This document shows positions 7,305 to 16,539 of a stretch of 64,000 bases of DNA, piece by piece. The position numbers and the translations under genes were made by a program. Every line of letters starts with the position of its first letter. Positions within the stretch are counted from its first letter, which is position 1. The notes beneath the pieces were generated by a model. That model had not been told where the DNA came from, ran no database searches, and saw nothing but the letters and a program-made list of their open reading frames with translations. Source of the stretch: Sphingomonas koreensis (GTDB lineage Bacteria; Pseudomonadota; Alphaproteobacteria; Sphingomonadales; Sphingomonadaceae); NCBI RefSeq assembly GCF_002797435.1, contig NZ_PGEN01000001.1:4152501-4216500 (forward strand), written 5' to 3'.

Positions 7305-9188
7305 TTGCGCATTCTGATCGTGGACGACGAGCCGGGGATGCACCAATCCTATCGCCAGTGCTTCAGGCGCGCGAGCGGGGATCAGGGGCACGCGCTCGAT
7401 GCGATGGCGGCCGAACTGTTCGGCGACGAAGCTGCGCCTGCGGCTGCGGAAGAGCCCGCGGGGTTCGAGACCGTCCATTGCATGCAGGGCGTCGAGGGTG
7501 TCGAGGCGGTCGCGGCGGGGCTTGCGCGCGGGGAGCGGTTCGCGGTCGCGTTCATCGACGTGCGCATGCCACCAGGGATCGATGGCAAGGAAACGGCAAA
7601 GCGGATCCGTCAGCTCGATCCCGACATCAACCTCGTGATCGTGACCGGCTTCTCTGATTTCTCGCCGCTCGAAATCAGCCGTGCGGCGGGCCCGGCGGAC
7701 AAGATCTTCTACATCGCCAAGCCGTTTCAGGCCGAAGAAGTCGTGCAGACCGCGATCGCGCTCTCGCATCGCTGGGAAGCCGACCGCGCGCTCGCTGCGG
7801 CGATGACGCGGCTCGAGGAGCAGAAGGCCGAGCTTGCTGCGAACGAGAGCAAGGCCACGCATCTCGCCAATCACGACAGCCTGACCGATGCGCCCAATCG
7901 GCTCGCCTTCATGCGCGCGCTGACCGATCATGTCCGCGGGCCGGACGTGTTTGCGATGGCGATGATGGACCTCGACCGGTTCAAGCTGGTCAATGATACG
8001 TTCGGGCATCTGGCGGGTGACGAGCTGATCCGCATGGTCTGCAACGTCGTGCAGGAATCGGTGCCGGAGGGTGGCTTCGTCGCCCGGCTCGGCGGCGACG
8101 AATTCGCGGTGCTGATGAAGGTGACCGGCGAGGACGAGGCGGTGATGGCGGTCGAGCGGCTGCTCCTCGCCTGTTCGACGACCTTCACCGTGTTCGGTCA
8201 TTCGGTGCAGGGCTCGGCCTCGGCCGGTCTCGTCATCGTCCAGCCGGGGATGCAGCACGACCCGATCGACGTGATGCGCCGCGCAGACCTTGCGCTCAAC
8301 GAGTCCAAGAAGGCCGGACGCGGCATCGTCAAACTGTTCGACGAGAGCATGGACGAATCCATCCGTTTCCGCCGCCAGATCGAGGGAGGGCTCAGCCAGG
8401 CGATCGCCAATGGCGAGTTGCGCCTCATGTACCAGCCGATCGTCGCGCGCGACGGACTGGAGGTCGTGGCGTTCGAAGCGCTGCTCCGTTGGAGCAGCCC
8501 CGAATATGGCCATATTTCCCCCGGCCTGTTCATTCCGATCGCCGAGGAATCGAACCTCATTCACGAACTGGGCGACTGGGTGCTCGACGAGGCGCTGCGG
8601 ACCCTGCAGCAATGGCCGGGGCAATATGTCTCGGTGAACTTCAGCCCGCGCCAGTTCCGCCGCCAGAATTTCGTCGGCCATGTCGTCGAACGCGTCCAGC
8701 GCGCCGGGATCGAGCCCAATCGGCTTCAGATCGAGATCACCGAGACGGCGATCTTCGACAATGCCGAACGGGCGGCGGAAACGCTCTATCGTCTGCGTCA
8801 GATGGGGTTCCGGATCGCGCTGGACGATTTCGGCACCGGCTATTCCTCGCTCTACAATATCCGCAAGTTCGCGCTCGATTGCCTCAAGATCGACCGCAGC
8901 TTCATCGACGGGATGGGCCGCGAGCGCGAAAGCGCAGCGATCGTCCATTCGATCATCCATCTCGGCCGCGCCCTGGGGCTCGAAGTCGTCGCGGAAGGCG
9001 TCGAGACCGAGGCGCATCTGAGAGCGCTCCAGCTCGCCGGCTGCAGCCACTATCAGGGCTATTATCTCGCCCGGCCGCTCGAGGCTGAGGACGCGGTGGC
9101 GCTCGCGCATGAGCCATTCATGGCGGCGGACCCGATCGCGATCGCGGAGGCCGATGCAGAGATGCCGGGCAACGGCACCCGGGGCTGA
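7305..9188 (+). CDS. Response regulator with receiver, GGDEF and EAL domains
   Basis: A 627-residue cyclic-di-GMP enzyme. The receiver (about 1-150) has VDDEP at 6-10, phosphoacceptor Asp85 (FIDVRMP) and Lys139 (IAKPF), with an extra Ala-rich loop of roughly 30 residues before beta-2. GGDEF (about 190-345) has an intact active site at 263-267 and no clear RxxD inhibitory site. EAL (about 360-615) keeps EALLRW, VNFSP, IEITET, DDFGTGYSSL, LKIDR and AEGVET, so both synthesis and hydrolysis look possible. Initiation is at TTG 7305 behind AAGGGGAG. The stop overlaps the ATG of the downstream kinase, its likely partner. Confidence 0.93.
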   Translation: MRILIVDDEPGMHQSYRQCFRRASGDQGHALDAMAAELFGDEAAPAAAEEPAGFETVHCMQGVEGVEAVAAGLARGERFAVAFIDVRMPPGIDGKETAKRIRQLDPDINLVIVTGFSDFSPLEISRAAGPADKIFYIAKPFQAEEVVQTAIALSHRWEADRALAAAMTRLEEQKAELAANESKATHLANHDSLTDAPNRLAFMRALTDHVRGPDVFAMAMMDLDRFKLVNDTFGHLAGDELIRMVCNVVQESVPEGGFVARLGGDEFAVLMKVTGEDEAVMAVERLLLACSTTFTVFGHSVQGSASAGLVIVQPGMQHDPIDVMRRADLALNESKKAGRGIVKLFDESMDESIRFRRQIEGGLSQAIANGELRLMYQPIVARDGLEVVAFEALLRWSSPEYGHISPGLFIPIAEESNLIHELGDWVLDEALRTLQQWPGQYVSVNFSPRQFRRQNFVGHVVERVQRAGIEPNRLQIEITETAIFDNAERAAETLYRLRQMGFRIALDDFGTGYSSLYNIRKFALDCLKIDRSFIDGMGRERESAAIVHSIIHLGRALGLEVVAEGVETEAHLRALQLAGCSHYQGYYLARPLEAEDAVALAHEPFMAADPIAIAEADAEMPGNGTRG

Positions 9189-11053
9189 TGCCGCGCTGGC
9201 GGACCACTTTCGCGCGGCTGCGCCGGCGCATTCCCGTTTCTCTCGGCGCCAAGCTGGTCGCGATCCTGACCGGCGTCGCGCTGCTGGGGGCGGGGGCGGT
9301 GACGCTGCTGCTTGCCCTCGTCATCACGCCCGGTTTCGACCAGCTCGAACAGGCGGCGGTGGAGGGGCATGTCGAGCGTACCCGCGCCGCGCTCACCGAA
9401 TATGCTTCGAAGGTCGAAGCCTCGGTCCGCGACTATGGCGACTGGAGCGAGAGCTACGACTATATGGGCGCACCGAACAAGGCGTTCGAGGAGGATAGCT
9501 TCGCGACGTCCGCGATGATCAACCTCGGCGTCAACGGGATGGCCTATGTTACGCCGCAGGGCAAAGTGGTGATCGCCCGCTGGCTCGATATCGACAGCGG
9601 GCGCGACGTTCCGGCGATGCGCAGCCGCATGCTCGAGGCGATCGGCCGGATCGATCTTGCCACGGCGCTGGCGGGCGACAATTCGGCGAGCTTCTATGTT
9701 CGGCTTGGCGACCAGATCGCCGCGATCGGCATCGCACAGGTCCGGCGCACCGACGGCACCGGCGAACCGCGGGGGCATGTCGTCATGGCGCGACTTCTCT
9801 CCTCCAAGCAGCTGTCGACCCTTTTGCAGGTAAAGGCGGCGCTTGATGTGCCGCATCCGGTGCCCGACGCAACGGTGACGCGCCACGAGTACAGCCAGAT
9901 GGTTGCAGTGCCCATCCGCGGACCCGGCGGTGTCCCGGTCGCGAGTGCCACCTATTCGGTGTCGCGCGATCTATCGGCGCTGGGACGCAATATGCTGTTG
10001 TTCGCCGTCGGCGGAACGGTGTTGCTGCTGCTCGTGGTGATGGCCGTACTCAGCCTGATGATCGCGCGGCTGGTGTTGCGGCCGCTCCATCGGGTGGAAC
10101 GGCATATGGGGCTGGTACGCAGTTCGGGCGATCTGCTGCCGCTGACCGAAAAATCGCGCGGGGACGAGATCGGTAGCCTGGTCAACAGCTTCAACGGGAT
10201 GCTGAGCCAGCTCAAGGATCTGCGCGAGCAGGTCGAGGCGCAGTCGTTCAAGCTCGGTCAGTCCGAGAGTGCGGTTGCGGTGATGCACAATGTCCGCAAC
10301 GCGCTGAACCCGGTCAGCACGGTGCTGAGCCAGGGTCTGGCGCCGGTGCCGGTTGCCGATCGCGCGCTGGTCGATCGCGCACTGGCCGAACTGGCGGACC
10401 CGGAGATCCCGGCGGTGCGGCGGCAGAAGCTGGCGGCGTTCGTGGCTGCGGCCTTTGCCAGCGAGGCGGGCGCGCGTGAGGAACGCGACGGCCAGATGGC
10501 GATCGGCCGTGACGCCTTGCAGAATGTCCTCGAGATCATCGGCCGCCAGCAGGAGCAGGCGCATGAGCGCCCGCCGCTCGACCCGTGCGACGTCACTGAC
10601 ATCGTCGCCCGCAACGCGACGATCGCGCGCTATTCGGGCGGCAGCTCGATCGCCTTCCACTTCCCGTCCCGGGCGCACTGGGCGATAGCGAACCGCGTGC
10701 TGCTCAGCCAGGTGATCGGCAACCTCTTCGCCAATGCCGCCGAGGCGATCGCCGCGACCGGACATGAAAGTGGCAGCATCTCGGTCACGATCCGCGAGCA
10801 TGACGGCAAGGTCGAGATCGCGATCCGCGACGATGGCGAGGGGTTCGATCCGGAGATCGCCGCCAAGCTGTTCCAGCGCGGCTTCTCGACCCGCGAGAGC
10901 AAGATGGGCGGGCTCGGCCTGCACTGGTGCGCCAATTCGATGATCGCAATGGGCGGCAGCCTGGCGCTGCGCAGCGACGGCAAGGGGACGGGCGCGCGCG
11001 CGGTGCTGACACTTCAGGCCGCCGACGCGGCGAAAGCGGGAATCGCGGCCTAG
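9188..11053 (+). CDS. Membrane sensor histidine kinase with CHASE4-like sensor
   Basis: A 621-residue kinase. Transmembrane helix 1 is at about 24-48; a periplasmic region with DYGDWSESYDYM (82-93) is typical of CHASE4; helix 2 is at about 268-292, then HAMP. The histidine box is unusual (MHNVRNALNPV, His367) and is followed by a long helical insert. The ATPase domain has NLFANAAEA, DDGEGFD and STRESKMGGLGLHW. It shares an ATGA overlap with the upstream receiver-GGDEF-EAL gene, so the two are probably a cognate pair. It converges with the SET-fusion gene. Confidence 0.9.
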   Translation: MPRWRTTFARLRRRIPVSLGAKLVAILTGVALLGAGAVTLLLALVITPGFDQLEQAAVEGHVERTRAALTEYASKVEASVRDYGDWSESYDYMGAPNKAFEEDSFATSAMINLGVNGMAYVTPQGKVVIARWLDIDSGRDVPAMRSRMLEAIGRIDLATALAGDNSASFYVRLGDQIAAIGIAQVRRTDGTGEPRGHVVMARLLSSKQLSTLLQVKAALDVPHPVPDATVTRHEYSQMVAVPIRGPGGVPVASATYSVSRDLSALGRNMLLFAVGGTVLLLLVVMAVLSLMIARLVLRPLHRVERHMGLVRSSGDLLPLTEKSRGDEIGSLVNSFNGMLSQLKDLREQVEAQSFKLGQSESAVAVMHNVRNALNPVSTVLSQGLAPVPVADRALVDRALAELADPEIPAVRRQKLAAFVAAAFASEAGAREERDGQMAIGRDALQNVLEIIGRQQEQAHERPPLDPCDVTDIVARNATIARYSGGSSIAFHFPSRAHWAIANRVLLSQVIGNLFANAAEAIAATGHESGSISVTIREHDGKVEIAIRDDGEGFDPEIAAKLFQRGFSTRESKMGGLGLHWCANSMIAMGGSLALRSDGKGTGARAVLTLQAADAAKAGIAA

Positions 11054-11075
11054 GGCACGCGGATCGCGCCAGCCC

Positions 11076-12227
11076 CTAGCCCCAGCCGACCCGCTTCGGT
11101 GGTGCCAGATCGTCCCTGCGCCGCAGATAGGGTGCGACGAGGTTGCGGGCGCGGAAGAATTCCTGGGCGTGGGGCGTGAGTGTCTCGAAATTGCCGATCA
11201 CGCGGCGGCAGTTCGCCGAACGGCACTGGCAGATCATATGCCAGTTCGACTGCGCCAGCGTGGTGGAATAGTCCCAGCTGATCTCCTCGCCGAATGCGAT
11301 GTCGCGGATCGCGACCAGGATCACGCCGTCATCGGTGAAGCGCAGCCCGGCGTTGGGATCGCAACTATGGTTGACCAGATCGTCGAGCTGCCCCGACGGA
11401 CCCATATAATGGTCGGGGGTGACCTGCACGAAGCGGTCCTCGCTCCCGCGCATCAGGCTCGGCACCTCCGTCACATGGAAACGGCGGCCGGTGAAGCGCA
11501 TCAGCTCCGCCCCCTCGGCGAAGCGACACCGGGCGTACACGGCCTTGCCCAGATGATTGTCGCCGACCGCGAACAGATTTCGGTCGGGGCGGTACCGGTC
11601 GAGGATGAGGAAGTTGCCGCGTGCCGACCCCAGCGAGCGCAACGGGTTGATCGTGGCCAGACCGATCATGAACCAGATGCTCGCATGGCAGGCGAGTTCG
11701 ACGAAGATATAGGCGAACTCGTCCACGCCGGTGCCCCCCGCGCGTGCGGCGACGAGCAGCGTCGCGAGGTCGCCCAGCGTCCACAACCCCCATGCCGGGG
11801 AACGCTCGCGGCTGCGGTCCTTCCATACGCTCGCCCAGGTCGGCCAGAAGCTGATCGGGACGGCCGCGACCACCAGCATGTGCGCCCAGAAGGTCTCGCG
11901 GAACGCGACCCACAGGATCAGCGCGACGAGGCAGGCGGCCATGCACAGGGATTCGACGGTGCTGGGCTGTGCCCAGTTCGACCGCCGCCACAGCGCGAGC
12001 GTGACGACGATGCAGCAGATGGCGGAGAGCAGGAAGACCCAGCTTTGCGGCGAGCCGGGGTTCACCGCGTTGTAGGTGAGCGCTTCGACCGCTGCCGATG
12101 CGCTCCAGATCAGCCACGACGCGCGGTTGGGCTGGACGATCTCGCGTCGTAGCCCGAGCAGATAGACCGCATAGGCAGCGAAGCTGAATCCCATCGCGGT
12201 CACGAACCAGAAATCGGCCGTCATCAT
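11076..12227 (-). CDS. Multi-pass membrane protein fused to a SET-domain methyltransferase
   Basis: A 383-residue protein. Residues about 5-200 hold six or seven hydrophobic helices (for example FWFVTAMGFSFAAYAVYLLGL and FAYIFVELACHASIWFMIGL) with PQ-loop-like features (VQPNRASWLIW). Residues about 220-345 form a SET domain: GKAVYARCRFAEGAEL, NHSCDPN (286-292), IAFGEEISWDY (catalytic-type Tyr320) and a post-SET-like Cys cluster C334, C336, C340. SET domains methylate lysines using S-adenosylmethionine; membrane fusion in a bacterium is uncommon. The target is unknown. Likely monocistronic. Confidence 0.8.
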   Translation of the reverse strand: MMTADFWFVTAMGFSFAAYAVYLLGLRREIVQPNRASWLIWSASAAVEALTYNAVNPGSPQSWVFLLSAICCIVVTLALWRRSNWAQPSTVESLCMAACLVALILWVAFRETFWAHMLVVAAVPISFWPTWASVWKDRSRERSPAWGLWTLGDLATLLVAARAGGTGVDEFAYIFVELACHASIWFMIGLATINPLRSLGSARGNFLILDRYRPDRNLFAVGDNHLGKAVYARCRFAEGAELMRFTGRRFHVTEVPSLMRGSEDRFVQVTPDHYMGPSGQLDDLVNHSCDPNAGLRFTDDGVILVAIRDIAFGEEISWDYSTTLAQSNWHMICQCRSANCRRVIGNFETLTPHAQEFFRARNLVAPYLRRRDDLAPPKRVGWG

Positions 12228-12276
12228 GCCCCCTTGCCAAGGGACTGTTTACCTTATCCGCTAACCTTCGTCAAAG

Positions 12277-12305
12277 CGCGACTCGTGCTGAGTCCACGAG
12301 TCGCG
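12277..12305 (-). terminator. Terminator of the first cys operon
   Basis: A perfect 11-bp stem CGCGACTCGTG/CACGAGTCGCG with a 7-base loop begins six bases past the cysQ stop on the minus strand. The T-tract after it (CTTTGACG) is weak. Confidence 0.65.
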
Positions 12306-12310
12306 TGGAA

Positions 12311-13030
12311 TCAAAAGTCACATTTGGCGACTTGATCGAGGACCGTATCGGCAAGCTCGCGACGGCAGATCAACAGGTCCGGCATGCTCGATCCCGCCTG
12401 GTTGTAGACCAGGGGCGATCCGTCGATCCGCGAGGCGTGCAGCCCTGCGGCAAGCGCTACGGCGACCGGCGCGCAATTGTCCCATTGATGCTGGCCGCCC
12501 GAATGGAGGTAGATTTCCGCTTCGCCCAGCACCACCGCCATCGCCTTGGCGCCGGCGGAACCCATGCCGAGCGTCGGCGCGTCGAGCGCCTGCGATACCG
12601 CGGCGCACAGCTGGCTCGGACGCGTGCGGCTGACCAGCATCCGCGGCGGGGCGGCTGCGGGGGGCAGGGGCGGGGGCGCATCGTTCGAAAGCGTGATGCC
12701 GCGGCGGGGCAGCGCCACGGCGCCCACGGCCGGGGCACCGTCTATCGCAAGTGCGATGTGCACGGCCCAATCCTCGCGGCCTTCGGCGAACTCGCGGGTC
12801 CCGTCCAGGGGGTCGACGATCCAGACCCGGCGGGACGCGAGGCGAATGGGATCGTCCGCCGACTCCTCCGACAGCACCGGATCGTCCGGCCGCATGCTGC
12901 GCAGCATGTCGAGGATCAGGCGGTTCGCCTCGCGGTCCCCGCGATCGCCGTCGGCGCCTTCCTCCTGGATCTTGAGCAGCAATGCTCCGGCCGCATCCGC
13001 GACGGCGCGCGCAACTTCGGCGTCAGCCAT
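12311..13030 (-). CDS. cysQ: 3'(2'),5'-bisphosphate nucleotidase, CysQ type
   Basis: A 239-residue member of the inositol-monophosphatase superfamily. The metal site is visible as LSEES followed by WIVDPLDGTREF, and the C-terminal signature as GAEIYLHSGG-like and HQWDNCAPVAVALAAGL. CysQ removes the 3'-phosphate from PAP or PAPS, recycling the by-product of PAPS use. It is last in the minus-strand operon cysD-cysNC-small ORF-cysQ, which supports CysQ over a generic inositol phosphatase. Confidence 0.9.
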   Translation of the reverse strand: MADAEVARAVADAAGALLLKIQEEGADGDRGDREANRLILDMLRSMRPDDPVLSEESADDPIRLASRRVWIVDPLDGTREFAEGREDWAVHIALAIDGAPAVGAVALPRRGITLSNDAPPPLPPAAAPPRMLVSRTRPSQLCAAVSQALDAPTLGMGSAGAKAMAVVLGEAEIYLHSGGQHQWDNCAPVAVALAAGLHASRIDGSPLVYNQAGSSMPDLLICRRELADTVLDQVAKCDF

Positions 13031-13062
13031 ACCCGTATGGCCTTGATCGGACCGGGGCCAGC

Positions 13063-13245
13063 CTAAGGGCGTTTCTGCAGCTCGCGGCGCTTTGCCTCTG
13101 AACTGCCCGCCATGCGCAGCTTACGCCAATGCGCGCGTTGGCGGTACACCAGCCCCGCCACAGTGGCACCCGTGAAGAGCGCAGCGAGGATCCCAAAGGC
13201 GATCCACTCCCGAACTTCAAACTCCCCCAACTCTCTACTCCGCAA
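13063..13245 (-). CDS. Small single-pass membrane protein in the cys operon
   Basis: A 60-residue frame with one hydrophobic helix (WIAFGILAALFTGATVAGLVY) and a basic C-terminal tail (RAHWRKLRMAGSSEAKRRELQKR). It fits between cysNC (22-base gap) and cysQ (32-base gap) on the same strand. The start is uncertain: TTG at 13245, or an in-frame TTG five codons later. The family is not recognised. Position and hydrophobicity argue for a real gene; the non-ATG start argues against. Confidence 0.45.
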   Translation of the reverse strand: MRSRELGEFEVREWIAFGILAALFTGATVAGLVYRQRAHWRKLRMAGSSEAKRRELQKRP

Positions 13246-13267
13246 GCAAGCGCGACAAACCGGCGCG

Positions 13268-15196
13268 TCATAACACTGGGGACCAGATACCGAGGATACG
13301 CTCGATGATCAATTCGGCAGCTTCCTCGGGCGTCATCAAACTGGTGATAATTCGGATCTCGGGGTTCTCGGGTGCTTCATATGGGCTTGAAATGCCGGTG
13401 AAGTTCGTGATCTCGCCGGCACGTGCCTTCTTGTAGAGACCCTTCACATCGCGGCGTTCGGCCTCTTCGATCGGGGTGTCGATGAAGATCTCGAAGAACT
13501 CGCCATCGGGGATCATGCTGCGCACCATTTCGCGCTCGGCACGGAAGGGCGAGATGAACGCGGTGAGCACGATCAGCCCGGCATCGGTCATCAGCTTGGC
13601 GACCTGACCGACGCGTCGGATATTCTCCACCCGGTCGGCATCGCTGAAGCCCAGATCGCGGTTGAGGCCGTGGCGGATATTGTCGCCATCGAGCAGGAAG
13701 CTGTGCTTGCCCATCGCGTGCAGCTTCTTTTCGACCAGATTGGCGATGGTCGACTTGCCCGATCCGGACAGTCCGGTGAACCACAACAGGCGCGGGTGCT
13801 GGCCTTTCTGTGCGGCATGCGCTTCGCGCGTGATCTCCACTGCCTGCCAGTGGACGTTCTGCGCACGACGCAACGCGTGGTCGATCATCCCCGCCGCGAC
13901 GGTGGCGTTGGTGATCTTGTCGATCAGGATGAAGCCACCCAGGTCCTTGTTGGGAGTCCCCGCCTCGGCGGCATAGGTTTCGAACACCACGCCCCGGTCG
14001 GTCGCGATTTCGGCGACGCCGATGTCGTTGAGTCCCAGCGTCTTGGCGGACAGCTTGGCCAGCGTGTTGACATCGATCGCGTGCTCGGGCTCACGGATCG
14101 TGGCGCTCACCGTCTGCGTCCCGAGCTTCAGCCAGTAGCTGCGGCCGGGCAGCATCTCCTGCTGGTCCATCCAAACGATCGTGGCGCTGAACTGGTCCGC
14201 AACCTGGGGCGGATCGCCCGCCGCGACGATCACGTCGCCGCGCGAACAGTCGATCTCGTCGGCAAGCGTCAGCGTGACCGACTGGTCGCGACCGGCCTCG
14301 TCCAGGTCGCCGTCATAGCTGACGATACGCGCGACGGTGCTGGTTCGACCCGAGGGGAGGACGCGAATCTTGTCGCCCGGCTTCACCGTGCCCCCGGAGA
14401 TCGTTCCCGCAAAGCCGCGGAAATCCAGATTGGGGCGGTTGACCCATTGCACCGGCATGCGGAACGGACGGGCGGCGCCGCCCTCGCCGACGGGCACCTC
14501 CTCGAGGTGCGCGATCAGGGCCGGGCCGGTGTACCAAGGCGTGTTTGCACTAGTGGCGGTGATGTTGTCGCCCTTGAAGCCCGAAATCGGGATCGCGGTG
14601 AAATCCTCGATACCGATCGAAGCCGCGAATGCGCGATAGTCGGCGACGATGCCGTCGAACACCGACTGATCATAGCCGACCAGATCCATCTTGTTCACCG
14701 CCAGGACGATGTGACGGATGCCGATCAGGTGGGCGAGGAAGCTGTGCCGCCGCGTCTGGGTCAGAACGCCCTTGCGCGCATCGATCAGGATCACGGCGAG
14801 GTCGGCGGTCGAGGCGCCGGTGACCATGTTCCGCGTATACTGTTCATGCCCCGGCGTGTCGGCGACGATGAACTTGCGTTTCTCGGTCGCGAAGAAGCGA
14901 TAGGCGACGTCGATCGTGATGCCCTGCTCGCGCTCGGCGGCGAGACCGTCGACGAGCAGCGCGAAGTCGATCTCCTGCCCCTGCGTGCCGACACGCTTGC
15001 TGTCGGCCTCGAGTGCGGCAAGCTGATCCTCGAAGATCATCTTGCTGTCGTAGAGCAGGCGGCCGATCAGTGTGGACTTGCCGTCGTCGACCGATCCGCA
15101 GGTGATGAAGCGCAGCAGCGACTTGGATTGATGCTGCGCCAGATAGGCGCCGATGTCGGACGCGATCAATGCGTCGGGGCGATAGCTGGAGGTCAT
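13268..15196 (-). CDS. cysN: Sulfate adenylyltransferase large subunit fused to APS kinase
   Basis: A 642-residue CysN-CysC fusion. The N-terminal GTPase has GSVDDGKST (34-42), [12 protein letters not shown] and [10 protein letters not shown]-Tu-like beta-barrels follow. The C-terminal APS kinase has a P-loop GLSGSGKST (475-483), [11 protein letters not shown] and [11 protein letters not shown]. With CysD it makes APS from ATP and sulfate, driven by GTP, and then phosphorylates it to PAPS. Its neighbours cysD and cysQ complete the housekeeping sulfate-assimilation set. A second, diverged copy lies at 53616-55523. Confidence 0.96.
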   Translation of the reverse strand: MTSSYRPDALIASDIGAYLAQHQSKSLLRFITCGSVDDGKSTLIGRLLYDSKMIFEDQLAALEADSKRVGTQGQEIDFALLVDGLAAEREQGITIDVAYRFFATEKRKFIVADTPGHEQYTRNMVTGASTADLAVILIDARKGVLTQTRRHSFLAHLIGIRHIVLAVNKMDLVGYDQSVFDGIVADYRAFAASIGIEDFTAIPISGFKGDNITATSANTPWYTGPALIAHLEEVPVGEGGAARPFRMPVQWVNRPNLDFRGFAGTISGGTVKPGDKIRVLPSGRTSTVARIVSYDGDLDEAGRDQSVTLTLADEIDCSRGDVIVAAGDPPQVADQFSATIVWMDQQEMLPGRSYWLKLGTQTVSATIREPEHAIDVNTLAKLSAKTLGLNDIGVAEIATDRGVVFETYAAEAGTPNKDLGGFILIDKITNATVAAGMIDHALRRAQNVHWQAVEITREAHAAQKGQHPRLLWFTGLSGSGKSTIANLVEKKLHAMGKHSFLLDGDNIRHGLNRDLGFSDADRVENIRRVGQVAKLMTDAGLIVLTAFISPFRAEREMVRSMIPDGEFFEIFIDTPIEEAERRDVKGLYKKARAGEITNFTGISSPYEAPENPEIRIITSLMTPEEAAELIIERILGIWSPVL

Positions 15197-15210
15197 GGTT
15201 TCAATCCGTC

Positions 15211-15285
15211 ACCCCAGCGAAAGCTGGGGTCTCTTTCGGTCGTGAGTGTGATGTTCCTGGCGCGCGGCCCCGGCTTGCGCCGGGG
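15211..15285. repeat. REP-like pair of palindromes between cysD and cysNC
   Basis: Two GC-rich hairpins occupy the 124-base gap: CCCCAGC-GAAA-GCTGGGG (15212-15229) and CCCCGGC-TTGC-GCCGGGG (15268-15285), about 40 bases apart. The GTCACCCCAGCGAAAGCTGG-type sequence is reminiscent of intergenic repeats in sphingomonads (recollection, not checked). In mRNA they may tune cysNC expression relative to cysD. Confidence 0.55.
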
Positions 15286-15320
15286 TTGACGCTTCGGAAC
15301 GCTTCGCATTCCGTGGCACG

Positions 15321-16217
15321 TCAAAAATACCCCTCCTGCTTCTTCTTCTCCATCGATGCGGCCTGATCGTGATCGATCGCGCGGCCCTGGCGCTCGCTGG
15401 TGGTAGTCAGCAGCATTTCCTGGATCACCTCGTCCAGCGTCGCAGCCTCGCTCTCCACCGCGCCGGTCAGCGGGTAGCAGCCCAGGGTGCGGAAGCGGAT
15501 CGATCGTTCGACCGGCACTTCGCCGTCCAGCGGGAAGCGATCGTCATCGACCATCAGCGTGAGGCCCCCGCGCACCACGGTCGGGCGCGGCGCCGCGAAG
15601 TAGAGCGGGACGATCTCGATCCCTTCGGCGCGGATATATTGCCAGATGTCGAGCTCGGTCCAGTTCGAGAGCGGGAAGACGCGGATGCTCTCGCCCTTGG
15701 CCTTTTTCGCATTGTAGAGCCGCCACAGCTCGGGCCGCTGCGCCTTGGGATCCCAGCGGTGGCTGGCCGAGCGGAAGCTGAACACGCGCTCCTTGGCGCG
15801 GCTCTTCTCCTCGTCGCGTCGCGCGCCGCCGAACGCCGCGTCGAAGCCATATTTGTCCAGCGCCTGCTTCAGTCCCTCGGTCTTCCACAGGTCGGTATGC
15901 AGCCCGCCATGGTCGAACGGGTTGATCCCGCGCGCCTCGGCTTCGGGATTGCGGTGGACCAGCAGCTCCATGCCCGCGTCGCGCGCGGCCTTGTCGCGCA
16001 GCGCGTACATGTCGCGGAATTTCCAGGTCGTATCGACGTGAAGCAGCGGGAAGGGCGGCGGGGCGGGGTAGAAGGCCTTCTTGGCCAGGTGGAGCATCAC
16101 CGCGCTGTCCTTGCCGATCGAATAGAGCATCACGGGACGCTCCGCCTCGGCCACGACCTCGCGCAGGATATGGATGCTCTCGGCCTCTAGCCGGGCAAGA
16201 TGGGTAAGCGACTGCAT
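15321..16217 (-). CDS. cysD: Sulfate adenylyltransferase small subunit
   Basis: A 298-residue PAPS-reductase-like ATP pyrophosphatase subunit. Visible motifs: [18 protein letters not shown], the PP-loop [32 protein letters not shown] and [16 protein letters not shown]. It catalyses the adenylation step with CysN. The ATG at 16217 is preferred over an in-frame GTG six codons upstream because it gives the usual N-terminus. It heads the operon continuing to cysNC and cysQ. Confidence 0.95.
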   Translation of the reverse strand: MQSLTHLARLEAESIHILREVVAEAERPVMLYSIGKDSAVMLHLAKKAFYPAPPPFPLLHVDTTWKFRDMYALRDKAARDAGMELLVHRNPEAEARGINPFDHGGLHTDLWKTEGLKQALDKYGFDAAFGGARRDEEKSRAKERVFSFRSASHRWDPKAQRPELWRLYNAKKAKGESIRVFPLSNWTELDIWQYIRAEGIEIVPLYFAAPRPTVVRGGLTLMVDDDRFPLDGEVPVERSIRFRTLGCYPLTGAVESEAATLDEVIQEMLLTTTSERQGRAIDHDQAASMEKKKQEGYF

Positions 16218-16298
16218 GGCCGCCGACTTAGTCACACGAACCCGCGGCTGCGATCTAGATAAAGTTTAGGCCGCTCCAGTCTGGCGCGGGGCGCGATC

Positions 16299-16463
16299 TC
16301 AGGCCGCGCGATCGCGATCGAGCCGCCATCCGACCGCATCCTTCACCATCGCAGCACCACAGCCCTTGCAGCGCCCGTGATGCCAATGCGTGCCGATGAC
16401 CACGCTGGAGCGATCGCGCTTGTGCTGGCCTAGCGCGCAACGCGCAAGCTGCAGAATACTCAT
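16299..16463 (-). CDS. Small Cys-containing protein, possible zinc-ribbon-like
   Basis: A 54-residue frame starting MSILQLARCALGQHKRDRSS with cysteines at C9 and CKGC plus several histidines (GTHWHHGRCKGCG), a possible metal-binding arrangement, ending VGWRLDRDRAA. Its layout resembles short proteins of unknown function that I associate with sphingomonads. The start could lie up to 13 codons further upstream; GAGGTGAAGGA sits just before the chosen ATG. No function is assigned. Confidence 0.5.
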   Translation of the reverse strand: MSILQLARCALGQHKRDRSSVVIGTHWHHGRCKGCGAAMVKDAVGWRLDRDRAA

Positions 16464-16539
16464 GCTATGCTGATCCTTCACCTCAGGACGGGGCGTCACC
16501 ACAACGCCGATCTCGCGTGAAGGGTGCAGGCGGAATCGG

